Assembly (NCBI RefSeq): GCF_013327855.1
Contig: NZ_JABUMX010000001.1
Span: forward strand, 620,001-684,000
Length of the DNA: 64,000 nt
DNA from: Phyllobacterium pellucidum
GTDB taxonomy: Bacteria; Pseudomonadota; Alphaproteobacteria; Rhizobiales; Rhizobiaceae
Direction: 5' to 3'
Shown: piece after piece, positions 8,065 to 16,977 of the stretch
Layout: each line of letters begins with the position of its first letter
Numbering within the stretch: position 1 is the stretch's first letter
The notes under the pieces: generated by a model
What the model was told of the DNA's origin: nothing
Databases searched by the model: none
What the model saw: only the letters and a program-made list of their open reading frames with translations
Translations under genes and position numbers: made by a program

Positions 8065-10197
8065 ATGAGAATTCCGGATTTCACCACCATCGATTGGCAA
8101 GAGCCGAAACCGCTGCCATCCAGGCTCGACAGGTCAAGTTGGAAGACGCCTGAAGGGATCAAGGTCAAGCGCAGCTATGGCGACGCCGCCGTGAAAAATC
8201 TTCCGCATCTCGACAGCTATCCCGGCGCAGCGCCCTTTATTCGCGGGCCCTACCCGACCATGTATGTGCAGCAGCCCTGGACGATTCGCCAATATGCGGG
8301 CTTCTCGACGGCCGAAGAATCCAATGCATTCTACCGGCGCAATCTTGGTGCTGGCCAGAAGGGCTTGTCCGTTGCGTTCGACCTTGCAACGCATCGCGGC
8401 TATGACAGCGACCATCCGCGCGTTGCCGGCGATGTCGGCATGGCCGGCGTCGCTATCGACTCCATTCTCGACATGCAGCAATTGTTCGACGGCATCCCGC
8501 TCGGCGAGATGACGGTTTCGATGACCATGAACGGCGCCGTCTTGCCGATCCTTGCGCTCTATATCGTTGCGGCCGAGGAGCAGGGGGTCGCGCAGAAGCA
8601 GCTGGCGGGAACCATTCAGAACGACATTCTGAAGGAGTTCATGGTTCGCAACACCTATATTTATCCGCCGCAACCATCGATGCGGATCGTCTCCGACATC
8701 TTCTCCTACACGTCGGAGAACATGCCGAAGTTCAACTCGATCTCGATCTCCGGCTATCATATGCAGGAGGCCGGTGCGACCGCCGATCTCGAACTTGCCT
8801 ATACGATTGCCGATGGCATCGAATATGCCCGCGCCGGTGTTGCGGCTGGCCAGGACATCGACAGTTTTGCGCCCCGCCTCTCCTTCTTCTGGGCGATCGG
8901 CATGAACTTCTTCATGGAAGTCGCCAAGCTGCGCGCGGCACGCCTGCTCTGGGCGGCGCTGATGAAGAAGAACTTCAATCCGAAGGACGAGCGCTCCCTG
9001 TCGCTGCGCACCCATTCCCAGACGTCTGGGTGGTCGCTGACCGCGCAGGATCCGCACAATAACATCATGCGCACGATGATCGAGGCGATGGCGTCAACGC
9101 AGGGGCACACCCAGTCGTTGCACACCAACTCCTTCGATGAAGCGCTGGCCTTGCCGACCGATCACTCGGCCCGTATTGCACGCAATACGCAGCTGATCCT
9201 GCAAAAAGAATCCGGCACCACGCGGATCATCGATCCCTGGGGTGGATCGGCCTATGTCGAGCGCCTGACGCACGATCTTGCGGCGCGGGCCCTGGCGCAT
9301 ATCGAGGAAATCGAAGCGCTCGGCGGCATGGCGAAGGCAATCGAAAAAGGCATTCCGAAAATGCGCATTGAGGCTGCGGCGGCGCGCACGCAGGCCCGGA
9401 TCGACAGCGGCCAGCAGCCCGTCGTCGGTGTCAATTCCTATCGCCCGACGCAGGACGTCGAAGTGGACGTCCTCAAGGTCGATAATGCGGAGGTCCGCGC
9501 TCGCCAGCTTGCCAAGCTCCAGCAACTCAAGGGCACGCGCGATGTTGCTGCGGTCGACGCCGCACTTTCCGCGCTGACAAGCGCCGCGAAGGCTGGAACC
9601 GGCAATCTCCTTGATTTTGCCATCAAGGCTGCGCGCGCCCGCGCGACGGTGGGCGAGATATCCCTGGCACTCGAAAAGGCTTACGGCCGTCACGTGGCGG
9701 AGATTCACACGATCTCCGGCGTCTATCGCAAGGAGATCGGCAAGAGCGATGCGGTCGACCGGGTGCAGGCGAAGGCAGCCGCCTTCGAGAAGCGCACCGG
9801 AGAGAAGCCGCGCATTCTCGTTGCCAAGATGGGTCAGGACGGCCATGACCGCGGCCAGAAGGTCATCGCAACTGCATTCGGCGATCTCGGCTTCGAGGTC
9901 ATCGTTGGCGCCATGTTCCAGACACCTGAGGAGGTTGCCGATCTTGCCGTTGAAAGCAACGTGCGCATCGTCGGCGTATCATCGCTTGCGGCAGGCCACC
10001 TTACCCTGGTGCCGGAACTCAAGGCAGCTTTGAAACGTCACGGCCGCAATGCCATCCTGATCATCGTCGGCGGTGTCATCCCGCCGCAGGATTTCAACGC
10101 GGTTCTCGAGGCCGGCGCGACCGCGATCTTTCCGCCCGGCACCGTCATTGGTGAGGCCGCCGAAAAGTTGATCGATAAATTGCTGGATTCATTGTGA
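8065..10197 (+). CDS. mutB: Methylmalonyl-CoA mutase large (alpha) subunit, adenosylcobalamin-dependent
   Basis: Interconverts methylmalonyl-CoA and succinyl-CoA by a radical mechanism with adenosylcobalamin. The 710 residues cover a TIM-barrel CoA domain (about 50-560; [18 protein letters not shown] and [16 protein letters not shown] are strongly conserved family segments) and a C-terminal cobalamin-binding domain (about 585-710). The base-off/His-on motif is present as DGHDRG, with the following SSLAAGH and IIVGG. It starts one base after mutA, and the CorA-type gene starts one base after its stop. The enzyme needs B12, and a B12-riboswitch-controlled importer lies 33 kb downstream. Rhizobial homologues are also named scpA or bhbA. 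Confidence 0.96.
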   Translation: MRIPDFTTIDWQEPKPLPSRLDRSSWKTPEGIKVKRSYGDAAVKNLPHLDSYPGAAPFIRGPYPTMYVQQPWTIRQYAGFSTAEESNAFYRRNLGAGQKGLSVAFDLATHRGYDSDHPRVAGDVGMAGVAIDSILDMQQLFDGIPLGEMTVSMTMNGAVLPILALYIVAAEEQGVAQKQLAGTIQNDILKEFMVRNTYIYPPQPSMRIVSDIFSYTSENMPKFNSISISGYHMQEAGATADLELAYTIADGIEYARAGVAAGQDIDSFAPRLSFFWAIGMNFFMEVAKLRAARLLWAALMKKNFNPKDERSLSLRTHSQTSGWSLTAQDPHNNIMRTMIEAMASTQGHTQSLHTNSFDEALALPTDHSARIARNTQLILQKESGTTRIIDPWGGSAYVERLTHDLAARALAHIEEIEALGGMAKAIEKGIPKMRIEAAAARTQARIDSGQQPVVGVNSYRPTQDVEVDVLKVDNAEVRARQLAKLQQLKGTRDVAAVDAALSALTSAAKAGTGNLLDFAIKAARARATVGEISLALEKAYGRHVAEIHTISGVYRKEIGKSDAVDRVQAKAAAFEKRTGEKPRILVAKMGQDGHDRGQKVIATAFGDLGFEVIVGAMFQTPEEVADLAVESNVRIVGVSSLAAGHLTLVPELKAALKRHGRNAILIIVGGVIPPQDFNAVLEAGATAIFPPGTVIGEAAEKLIDKLLDSL

Positions 10198-10198
10198 C

Positions 10199-11191
10199 AT
10201 GATCTTTGTCTATACGCTCGAAGAAGATTACCTGATGGCGAGCGCCGCACTTGCGGGCGCTGAACTGCCGGCAAACACCGTTTGGGTTGACCTCCTCAAC
10301 CCGACGCACGAGGAAGATCATCACGTCGAAAGCTGGATGAAGGCGTCGATCCCGACCCGTGACGACATGCATGAGATCGAGGAATCGAGCCGCTTCTACG
10401 CCGAGAACGGTGCGCAATATCTGACAGCTCCAGTCCTGTACTCCACAGGCGAAAACAGCCATGGCATCGGCCCGATTTCCTTCATCCTGACGGGTCAGCG
10501 CCTGGTTACGGTACGGTATACCGAGCCGAAATCGTTCAACCTCTATATCAGCCGCGCGACGAAGCCCGGCAACGGCTTAATCAACAACAAATGCACGGGC
10601 GTCAGCATCCTTCTCGGTCTTATCGAAGCGGTGACCGATCGTCTCGCCGACATCCTCGAAGACGTTGCTGGCCGAATTGATCTGAACTCGCACGCAATCT
10701 TCCGGCGCTCGGAAACCGACAAGCCGATGACCACCAAGAATTTCAGGGACAGCCTCAACCAGATCGGCATAACGGGTGCGTTCCTTTCGAAAGTACGTGA
10801 AAGCATCACGGGCGTCAGCCGCCTTCTCGTCTATATGACTGCCTTCACCAACCAGGAGCCGTACAAGAAGGATACGCGCGGCTGGATCAAGTCCCTGGAG
10901 CGCGACACGCAATCGCTGAGCACCTATGTTGACTTCCTTTCAAACAAGGTGACGTTCCTGCTCGACACCGTGGTCGGCCTGATCTCGATCGAACAAAACG
11001 CCATCATCAAGATTTTCTCGGTCGCGGCCGTTGCCTTCATGCCACCCACCCTTGTCGCCTCGATCTACGGCATGAACTTCCATCTGATGCCGGAACTCGA
11101 CTATCGCTGGGGCTATCCAATGGCCCTTTGCATTATGATTGCTTCGGCGGTGGTTCCGCTGCTGATCTTCCGCAAGAAGGGCTGGCTGTAG
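10199..11191 (+). CDS. corA: CorA-family divalent metal (Mg2+) channel
   Basis: A 330-residue CorA-type pentameric inner-membrane channel for Mg2+ or related divalent cations. A long soluble alpha/beta and helical N-terminal domain (residues 1 to about 265) leads into two C-terminal membrane helices. The first ends in the signature YGMNF (about residue 290) and the second ends at LLIFRKKGWL. The loop between them is acidic (MPELDYRW), as expected at the outer pore mouth. It starts one base after the mutase stop, so it may be co-transcribed with mutAB, a link that makes no obvious metabolic sense and may simply be packing. Confidence 0.9.
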   Translation: MIFVYTLEEDYLMASAALAGAELPANTVWVDLLNPTHEEDHHVESWMKASIPTRDDMHEIEESSRFYAENGAQYLTAPVLYSTGENSHGIGPISFILTGQRLVTVRYTEPKSFNLYISRATKPGNGLINNKCTGVSILLGLIEAVTDRLADILEDVAGRIDLNSHAIFRRSETDKPMTTKNFRDSLNQIGITGAFLSKVRESITGVSRLLVYMTAFTNQEPYKKDTRGWIKSLERDTQSLSTYVDFLSNKVTFLLDTVVGLISIEQNAIIKIFSVAAVAFMPPTLVASIYGMNFHLMPELDYRWGYPMALCIMIASAVVPLLIFRKKGWL

Positions 11192-11211
11192 CGCACCCTA
11201 CGAAGGTCTAC

Positions 11212-11253
11212 TTGAAGATTGGCGATTTTCTGTGTTATAATTTTTGTTATAAC
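11212..11253 (+). promoter_or_regulatory. Promoter with overlapping palindromic operator of the toxin-antitoxin pair
   Basis: A consensus -10 TATAAT (11236-11241) sits 18 bases after TTGAAG (11212-11217). A perfect inverted repeat, GTTATAA at 11234-11240 and TTATAAC at 11247-11253, covers the -10. This is the arrangement expected for autorepression by the AbrB-type antitoxin encoded next. Confidence 0.65.
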
Positions 11254-11267
11254 ATTGGAGCTGAGCC

Positions 11268-11498
11268 ATGAATGTCACGTTAAGAAAGATCGGCAATTCC
11301 GAAGGCGTGATCCTGCCAAAGGACGTTCTCGACCGCCACAACCTCAAGGCAGGCGATCAACTCGTTCTGACTGAAGACGCCGATGGCCTTACTCTTCGGG
11401 CTTTGCACGATGATCCCGAAGCGTTTGAGAAAAAAATGCAGATCGCACGCGAGCGTATGAAAAAGTACGAGACCGCCTATCGCGCTCTCGCCAAATGA
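11268..11498 (+). CDS. AbrB/MazE-family antitoxin
   Basis: A 76-residue swapped-hairpin AbrB/SpoVT-type DNA-binding protein: TLRKIGNSEGVILPKDVL is the characteristic N-terminal fold (residues 4-21), followed by AGDQLVLTEDADGL. The C-terminal third (residues 45-76) is a charged helix (AFEKKMQIARERMKKYETAY), the likely toxin-binding part. It should neutralise the adjacent Doc-type toxin and repress its own promoter through the palindrome upstream. GGAG precedes the ATG. Its last codons overlap the toxin start by four bases, the usual coupling of antitoxin and toxin. Confidence 0.88.
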   Translation: MNVTLRKIGNSEGVILPKDVLDRHNLKAGDQLVLTEDADGLTLRALHDDPEAFEKKMQIARERMKKYETAYRALAK

Positions 11499-11875
11499 TC
11501 GAGTTCCATTCTCGCGAGTTCGTGGAGTCGCTTCACGCGGAGCAACTGCGCCTGCACGGCGGCGCTCCGGGTGTACGCGAAGTCGGAATGCTTGAATCAG
11601 CTCTAAATCGGCCGCTGCAGAAGGAAGCTTACGGCGACCCCGATCTTTGCGAGCTTGCCGCAGCCTATCTCTATGGCATCGTCAAAAATCATCCGTTCAT
11701 CGACGGCAACAAACGCACCGGATTTGCGGCAGCCGATCTTTTTCTCGTTTTTAATGGGTTCAGCATCGAAGCACCGGCTGAGGACATCATCCAACTGGTT
11801 TTAAGTGTCGCCGCCGGCGAAATCGACGAGACCGGCGCGGCAATGTTTTTCCGCGACCACATAGAAGCGATCTAA
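11495..11875 (+). CDS. doc: Death-on-curing (Doc/Fic family) toxin
   Basis: A 126-residue Fic-fold toxin. The active loop is HPFIDGNKRTG with His66 and GNKR at 71-74. Lys73 replaces the second glycine of AMP-transferring Fic proteins, as in phage P1 Doc, which phosphorylates EF-Tu and stops translation. The N-terminal segment (HGGAPGVREVGMLESALNRP) is also typical of Doc. All the key residues are present, so the toxin is predicted to be intact. The partner is of AbrB type rather than the Phd type found with P1 Doc. The pair sits between a metal-channel gene and a Gre-like gene with no sign of a mobile element. Confidence 0.9.
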   Translation: MIEFHSREFVESLHAEQLRLHGGAPGVREVGMLESALNRPLQKEAYGDPDLCELAAAYLYGIVKNHPFIDGNKRTGFAAADLFLVFNGFSIEAPAEDIIQLVLSVAAGEIDETGAAMFFRDHIEAI

Positions 11876-11927
11876 AGTCCAATGATTTGAGTCGGCTGGC
11901 TCAGTTGTCTTCAGTTGTGATTCAACT

Positions 11928-12401
11928 TCAAGGCGAGACGGCTATTTTCGTGATTTCCCATTCGTGACCGTTTAACTCGAACGTATCGCCGACTGACTTT
12001 CCGAACATCACCTTCGCCATCGGCGCCACGTGCGAGATCTTGCCGTGGCTGGCGTCGACCTCATCCTCACCGACAATCTGCCAGGTCTGGGTCTTTCCCG
12101 CATCATCGGCGATGGTTACGCTCATGCCGAAACGCACAACATCACTCTTCGGATCGGGATGCGAGACTTCGGCCGTTTCGCGGCGCGCCGTCCAATAGCG
12201 CAGGTCGCGCGACGCCCGGGCGATCAACTCGCGATCCGCCTCCGCGTTGCCCTTGGCCAATTCCTCGTGCAGCGCGGCGATCTCGGCATCGATCATGGCG
12301 AGCCCGCGTTCGGTTACGAGATTGCGATGCGGACTGATCGGACGTTCGCCAAAATCAATCGAGGCATTGCTGTCGTCCTGTTTGGTAAAAGCACTGCTCA
12401 T
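11928..12401 (-). CDS. Divergent GreA/GreB-type transcription factor
   Basis: A 157-residue Gre-family protein that should bind RNA polymerase near the secondary channel. The N-terminal part (residues 25-80) is a helical, charged region (LVTERGLAMIDAEIAAL), and the C-terminal part (about 88-157) is the FKBP-like GreA/GreB domain (GMSVTIADDAG, WQIVGEDEVDA, MFGKSVGDTFELNG). The acidic DxxEN-Y element at the coiled-coil tip of GreA and GreB, which supports transcript cleavage, is not seen; the corresponding stretch reads ARASRDLRYWTARRE. The ATG at 12401 is preceded by GGAG. It may therefore modulate polymerase without GreA-like cleavage. Confidence 0.75.
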   Translation of the reverse strand: MSSAFTKQDDSNASIDFGERPISPHRNLVTERGLAMIDAEIAALHEELAKGNAEADRELIARASRDLRYWTARRETAEVSHPDPKSDVVRFGMSVTIADDAGKTQTWQIVGEDEVDASHGKISHVAPMAKVMFGKSVGDTFELNGHEWEITKIAVSP

Positions 12402-12498
12402 TACTCCAAAGTAGGGATTGCCCGCCCCAACAGCAAGTGCAATCCTTTGATGTATCCAGACCCTCGCTCTATTCTGCCTGCAACGCCAAGGAACAATC

Positions 12499-13842
12499 AT
12501 GATCAGCAGACGACTTGTCCTCGCCGGTCTGACCGGGGTCGCCTTCAACCACGACTTCCAGCAGGTTGCGCAAGCAGCATCCAACGCGTCTGAGCCGCTC
12601 AACGCCGTCGATTACGGTCTTCAACCGGGATCGACACAGGATCAAACGGCGAAATTCAACGCGCTTCTCGAGAGCGCCAGCGCCAAAGGCAATCAGGTTT
12701 TCCTCCCGGCCGGGAGCTATATCGTTTCCGCCATCCTATGCCCGTCCTATGTCAATATTCTCGGCGTGACCGGCCAAAGCCGCATCGTCTATGCGGGCAC
12801 AAGCGGCTTTGTCCAGGCAAACGACTCCAAGCTGATCCAGTTCACCGGACTCGTTTTTGACGGCAACGGAAAAGAGCTCGGCGACAAGGCGAAGGGGCTC
12901 ATCGAGGCCAACAATGTCAGGACCTTGTTGATCCGCGATTGCACAATCGTTGGATCGGCGCAGAACGGGCTTTCGCTCTTTCAATCGGGCGGCGCAATCG
13001 ACGGCAACCGGATTTCGGGCGTAGCCGACGCCGCGATATTTGCCGCCAATTCTGCGGACCTTGCGATCACCCGCAACACGATCAGCGATTGCGGCAATGG
13101 CGGCATCCTTGTTCATCGTTACGACAAGGGCCGCGACGGAACCATCATCAGCGGCAATCGCGTGCAAAAGATCCGGGCCGATTCCGGCGGAACGGGCCAG
13201 AACGGCAATGGCATCAATATCTACAAGGCCGATAATGTCATCGTCGCAGACAATGTCGTCAGCAACTGCGCCTTCACGGCCGTGCGCGGCAACAGCGCTG
13301 GAAACATCCAGATCACCGGCAACAATTGCACGGGCAGCGGCGAGACGGCGATTTACTCCGAGTTTGCGTTCGAGGGCGCCATCATCGCCAACAATATCGT
13401 CGACGGCGCCGCCAATGGCATATCGATCGTGAACTTCGACGATGGCGGGCGCCTCGGTACCTGCACCGGCAATATCGTACGCAATCTGTCGGTGAAGGGC
13501 CCATATGCAGGCACATTCGGCATCGGGATTTCGGCGGAAGCGGATAGTACCATTACCGGAAATCTTGTTGAGGGCGCACCGACATACGGCCTCCAGCTCG
13601 GTTGGGGACCTTACATGCGCAATCTCGTTGCCAGCAGCAACATCATCCGCAATTCCGGCGAAGGCATCTATGTAACGGTCGTCGATGGGGTTGGACCGGC
13701 CATCATCACCGACAATATCATTCAGGGTGCAACCAAAGGCGCGATTGTCGGCCACAAGTGGGAAGAGGTTGCGATAAAGGATCTTACCCAGAAGGGCTCG
13801 GCCTATCCCAACCTCGTCGTCGAGCGAAATATCGTCAGTTGA
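12499..13842 (+). CDS. Tat-exported parallel beta-helix repeat protein (TIGR03808-like)
   Basis: A 447-residue protein with a twin-arginine signal (MISRRLVLAGL, with AQAA near residue 27 as the cleavage region). A pectate-lyase-type N cap follows (VDYGLQPGSTQDQTAKFNALL), then many short repeats of the type NxITxNxIxxxGxxGI, typical of a right-handed beta-helix. This matches the TIGR03808 family of twin-arginine repeat proteins in Rhizobiales, whose function is not known. Related folds bind or cleave polysaccharides, but no catalytic residues can be assigned here. AAGGA precedes the ATG. The 3' end overlaps the convergent asparaginase gene by eight bases. Confidence 0.8.
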   Translation: MISRRLVLAGLTGVAFNHDFQQVAQAASNASEPLNAVDYGLQPGSTQDQTAKFNALLESASAKGNQVFLPAGSYIVSAILCPSYVNILGVTGQSRIVYAGTSGFVQANDSKLIQFTGLVFDGNGKELGDKAKGLIEANNVRTLLIRDCTIVGSAQNGLSLFQSGGAIDGNRISGVADAAIFAANSADLAITRNTISDCGNGGILVHRYDKGRDGTIISGNRVQKIRADSGGTGQNGNGINIYKADNVIVADNVVSNCAFTAVRGNSAGNIQITGNNCTGSGETAIYSEFAFEGAIIANNIVDGAANGISIVNFDDGGRLGTCTGNIVRNLSVKGPYAGTFGIGISAEADSTITGNLVEGAPTYGLQLGWGPYMRNLVASSNIIRNSGEGIYVTVVDGVGPAIITDNIIQGATKGAIVGHKWEEVAIKDLTQKGSAYPNLVVERNIVS

Positions 13843-14854
13843 TTCCCGCCTCGGTCAGCTCTTCCGTCGGGCTGATAACCCCATAGGTGATGCCGTTCCA
13901 GTTGCGCATTTCGCGATCGGCAAACCTGTCGAGCTTCGACTCAAGCTCCGCTTCATTGCGGAAAATACGCGCCAAGACCGTCGCAATCATTGCCTCGGCA
14001 GCGCGCGTCGCGCCATCGTCGCACTTGACGGCGATGCCGAGCCCAAGCTCGGGGACGGCTCCGACAAAGACACCCTCGGCGCCCGTCTTCACGAATAGCC
14101 GGCCGGGAGCCATTTCCATGAGTTCGGTGCAGGCGCGGTGTGTGCCGGCCACATAGAAGGGAGCAGCCATCGCCGCGTCCATCAAGCGCCGCGCCGCCTT
14201 CGCGCGCGCTGGCGCAAGGTCGGTCCCCGTCGCCATGCGCGCAAAGCCATGCGCAAGGTTCTTGAGGGGAATAGCATAGGTCGGTATGGAGCAGCCGTCG
14301 GTGCCGCAATAGTCCAGCGTGTGGGGAGCGCCGGTAACGCTTTCCATCGCTTCGCGCACCATATCCTGTTCAGGCGAGCCCAGCGCCGAGTAGCCGCGCG
14401 TCTCGACGCCAAGGTGCCGGCAGGTGCAAAGAAACCCCGCATGCTTGCCCGAGCAATTGTTGTGGAGCGCCGTCGGCTCCTGCCCGCTCTTGGCCAGCGC
14501 AATGAGTACCGGCTGCTGTGTCGGCCAATGGGCGCCGCATTCGAGCGCCGAAACATCAAGGCCGGCTCGTGCCAACATGTCGGCTGCCCGGCTCACATGC
14601 TGGGGCTCGCCGGAATGCGATGCGCATGCCATAGCAAGCTCCTCATTGCCGAAACCATAAGCATCGGCTGCGCCGCTTTCGACAAGCGGCAGCGCCTGGA
14701 TCGCCTTGATCGCAGAGCGCGGAAATGTCGGGCGCTCGATATCTCCGAGCGAATAGACGATTTTGCCGTCGCCATCGGTAACAACCACCGAGCCGCGATG
14801 ACGGCTTTCGACCGTTTCACCGCGGAAAACCTCAACGAGAACCGGATTAGTCAT
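13835..14854 (-). CDS. L-asparaginase, Rhizobium etli type (zinc-binding class)
   Basis: Hydrolyses L-asparagine to aspartate and ammonia. The 339-residue chain belongs to the Asparaginase_II family, unrelated to the E. coli enzymes. The residues known from the R. etli enzyme ReAV are recognisable with a one-residue offset: Ser47 and Lys50 (FPRSAIK), Ser79 (CASHSGE), and the zinc ligands Cys134 and Lys137 (NNCSGKHAG) and Cys188 (GTDGCSIP). The second nucleophile-activating lysine is probably Lys256 (FVKTGAEG). No signal peptide is seen, so it should be cytoplasmic. It is transcribed away from the thiolase end; its 3' end overlaps the beta-helix gene. Confidence 0.88.
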   Translation of the reverse strand: MTNPVLVEVFRGETVESRHRGSVVVTDGDGKIVYSLGDIERPTFPRSAIKAIQALPLVESGAADAYGFGNEELAMACASHSGEPQHVSRAADMLARAGLDVSALECGAHWPTQQPVLIALAKSGQEPTALHNNCSGKHAGFLCTCRHLGVETRGYSALGSPEQDMVREAMESVTGAPHTLDYCGTDGCSIPTYAIPLKNLAHGFARMATGTDLAPARAKAARRLMDAAMAAPFYVAGTHRACTELMEMAPGRLFVKTGAEGVFVGAVPELGLGIAVKCDDGATRAAEAMIATVLARIFRNEAELESKLDRFADREMRNWNGITYGVISPTEELTEAGIN

Positions 14855-14976
14855 GGGAGATCATCTTTCAATTGGGTCGAAAATCTTGCGCCTCGCCGAT
14901 TTATAGGCCGTCCCGCCATTGATACCAAGCTCGGCCAATCGGAATCATTTCATGGGGTTGGCGCGCGAAGCTGAAA

Positions 14977-15008
14977 GGTTGAATCAGCGCCTTCAAGCCG
15001 ATTCAACC
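14977..15008 (-). terminator. Probable terminator after the thiolase gene
   Basis: A perfect 9-bp inverted repeat (GGTTGAATC with GATTCAACC) around a 14-base spacer lies 11 bases after the thiolase stop on the minus strand and is followed by only three T residues. Confidence 0.45.
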
Positions 15009-15019
15009 TGTGGCCGAAC

Positions 15020-16186
15020 CTATTTGATCCGTTCGAGAACGGAAACGTAGTTGGCGACCGCCGCGCCGCCCATGTTGAAGATGCCGCCAAGCTTTGCGCC
15101 GGGGACCTGGATGCCGCCTGCCTCACCGGTAAGCTGCATCGCCGACAAAACGTGCATCGACACCCCACTTGCACCAATCGGATGCCCCTTCGCCTTGAGT
15201 CCCCCTGACGGATTGACCGGAAGGCGACCATCCATGGCGGTCTGGCCCTCGAGCGCGACCTTGGCGCCCTCGCCCGGTTTCGCCAGACCCATCGCCTCAT
15301 ATTCGATAAGTTCGGCAATCGTGAAGCAGTCATGAGTCTCGACGAAGGAGAGATCGTCGATTGTAACCCCGGCCTGCGCCAAGGCGCGCTTCCACCCTAA
15401 TGCGCATCCTTCAAATGAGAGGATGTCACGCTTCGAGATGGGCAGGAAATCCTGAACATGCTGGGCGGCACGGAATGCGACGGCGCGCTTCATTTTGAGC
15501 GCGGTTTCTGTATCGGTTAGGATAAGCGCCGCAGCGCCGTCGGAGACGAGGGAACAATCGGTGCGCTTGAGCGGGCCGGCCACGAATGGGTTCTTTTCGC
15601 TCTCCTGCCGGCAGAATTCATAGCCGAGATCCTTGCGCATCTGCGCATAGGGATTGCCGACGCCGTTCTTGTGATTCTTCGCGGCGATCATGGCCAGCGC
15701 ATCGGACTGGTCGCCATATTTCTGGAAATAGGCGGCGGCGATCTGGCCGAAAACGCCGGCAAAACCCGCCGGAATATCGCCTTCCTCGGGAAGGTAAGAT
15801 GCTTTCAGCAGATTCTTGCCGATCTCCGGGCCAGGTGTAGAGGTCATTTTCTCGACGCCGACGACGAGTACAACCTTGGCCGCGCCCGCCCGAATGGTCT
15901 TGATCCCCTGATGAACCGCCGCCGAACCCGTGGCGCAGGCATTCTCCACGCGGGTCGCGGGCTTGAAACGCAGCGCATCGCTGGCTTGGAGGACGAGGCT
16001 GGCCGTGAAATCCTGCGGCGAGAACCCCGCGTTGAAATGCCCGAGCACGATCTCGTCGACATCCTCGGGACCGATCCCCGCATGTTCGAGCGCTCCGATC
16101 GCGGCCTTGACGATCAGGCTTTCGACCGTTTCACCCTCGAGTTTTCCAAACGGCAAATGCGCCCATCCGACGATGCAGGCTGTCAT
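15020..16186 (-). CDS. Thiolase-family acyltransferase (acetyl-CoA acetyltransferase, SCP-x-like)
   Basis: A 388-residue thiolase-fold protein. The nucleophilic Cys is in VENACATGSAAVHQG (around residue 86), an active-site His is in VETHDCFT, and the conserved GGLKAKGHPIGASG loop lies near residue 330. The C-terminal motif reads GGIFNMGGAAVAN, without the second catalytic Cys of classical thiolases, which places it in the SCP-x/nonspecific-lipid-transfer type subgroup. These enzymes cleave or form beta-ketoacyl-CoA in fatty acid or sterol-like degradation. It is divergently transcribed from the bet operon, 197 bases away, and no beta-oxidation partner is adjacent. The substrate is unknown. 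Confidence 0.82.
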   Translation of the reverse strand: MTACIVGWAHLPFGKLEGETVESLIVKAAIGALEHAGIGPEDVDEIVLGHFNAGFSPQDFTASLVLQASDALRFKPATRVENACATGSAAVHQGIKTIRAGAAKVVLVVGVEKMTSTPGPEIGKNLLKASYLPEEGDIPAGFAGVFGQIAAAYFQKYGDQSDALAMIAAKNHKNGVGNPYAQMRKDLGYEFCRQESEKNPFVAGPLKRTDCSLVSDGAAALILTDTETALKMKRAVAFRAAQHVQDFLPISKRDILSFEGCALGWKRALAQAGVTIDDLSFVETHDCFTIAELIEYEAMGLAKPGEGAKVALEGQTAMDGRLPVNPSGGLKAKGHPIGASGVSMHVLSAMQLTGEAGGIQVPGAKLGGIFNMGGAAVANYVSVLERIK

Positions 16187-16331
16187 CTTGTTTCCTCCAC
16201 AAATGTCATGGCCATTGACCTAACCACGATCAGACTTTTGTTCAAGGTGCATGCCCGTCGTGGCGAACAAGACCGCCCAAACTCGTGCTCTTAATCCTAC
16301 TCCTTTCCACACACCGGCGCAGAGATTTTTA

Positions 16332-16351
16332 TTGATTGACCAGTCAATCAA
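16332..16351. promoter_or_regulatory. BetI operator
   Basis: A perfect palindrome, TTGATTGAC-CA-GTCAATCAA, lies 32 bases upstream of the betI start. Its form matches known BetI sites (TTGATTG with inverted partner). BetI should repress the operon here until choline is present; the divergent thiolase promoter in the same gap could also be affected. Confidence 0.75.
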
Positions 16352-16383
16352 GAATAGATTTGCGGGAAACAGGATGCCGGGCA

Positions 16384-16977
16384 ATGCCGAAATTAGGAAT
16401 GGAACCGTTGCGTAAACGCGAGTTGATCGATGCTGCGATCCGCACCATCGGCCAACGCGGCTCGCTTGATGTGACTGTTGCGGAGATCGCCCACGAAGCC
16501 GGTGTTTCGGCGGCGCTGGCGCATCACTATTTCGGCGGCAAGGAACAGTTGATCCTGGCAACCATGCGGCATCTCCTGAAGGAACTCGGCAACGATCTCC
16601 GCAATGCGCTGCACAAAGCGCCAACAGCCGCTGAGCGCGTTGCGGCGGTCATCGCAGTCAACTTTTCGGCCTCGCAATTCGCGCCGGAGACGGTGGCAGC
16701 GTGGCTGACATTCTATGTCCATGCACAAAAATCCGATGAAACGCGCCGTCTCCTGCGCATCTATGCGAGGCGCACCCATTCGAACCTGGCCTATGCGCTC
16801 GGACAAATGACCGATCGGGCGGCGGCAGCGCAGATCGCCGAAGGGGCAGGCGCAATGATCGACGGCCTCTATATCCGCCATGCGCTGCGCAATGGCGCAC
16901 ATGAGGCGGCGTCGGCTATCGCCCTCGTCGAAGACTACGTGAATATCAAACTCGCAGCCGCCGGAGCACTGCAATGA
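16384..16977 (+). CDS. betI: BetI, TetR-type choline-responsive repressor
   Basis: A 197-residue TetR-family repressor of the choline-to-betaine operon. The helix-turn-helix is at about residues 25-50 ([21 protein letters not shown]), with the typical BetI sequence [13 protein letters not shown] following. The C-terminal ligand-binding part carries [10 protein letters not shown] and [11 protein letters not shown], both characteristic of BetI. The ATG at 16384 follows AGGA at good spacing and gives the usual N terminus [11 protein letters not shown]; an earlier ATG at 16336 lies just after the operator start and is not supported by the family. The stop overlaps the betC start by four bases. 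Confidence 0.94.
   Translation: MPKLGMEPLRKRELIDAAIRTIGQRGSLDVTVAEIAHEAGVSAALAHHYFGGKEQLILATMRHLLKELGNDLRNALHKAPTAAERVAAVIAVNFSASQFAPETVAAWLTFYVHAQKSDETRRLLRIYARRTHSNLAYALGQMTDRAAAAQIAEGAGAMIDGLYIRHALRNGAHEAASAIALVEDYVNIKLAAAGALQ

Noticed and set aside
6630..8168. A 512-codon open frame on the minus strand over the mutA gene
   Set aside because: It is the complement of a high-GC coding region. The translation is rich in Arg/Ala/Gly with no recognisable domain, while the plus-strand frame is a full methylmalonyl-CoA mutase subunit.
10199..11191. Mg2+ riboswitch before the CorA-type or MgtC-type genes
   Set aside because: The CorA-type gene starts one base after the mutase stop, and the MgtC upstream region shows no M-box or ykoK-type motifs.
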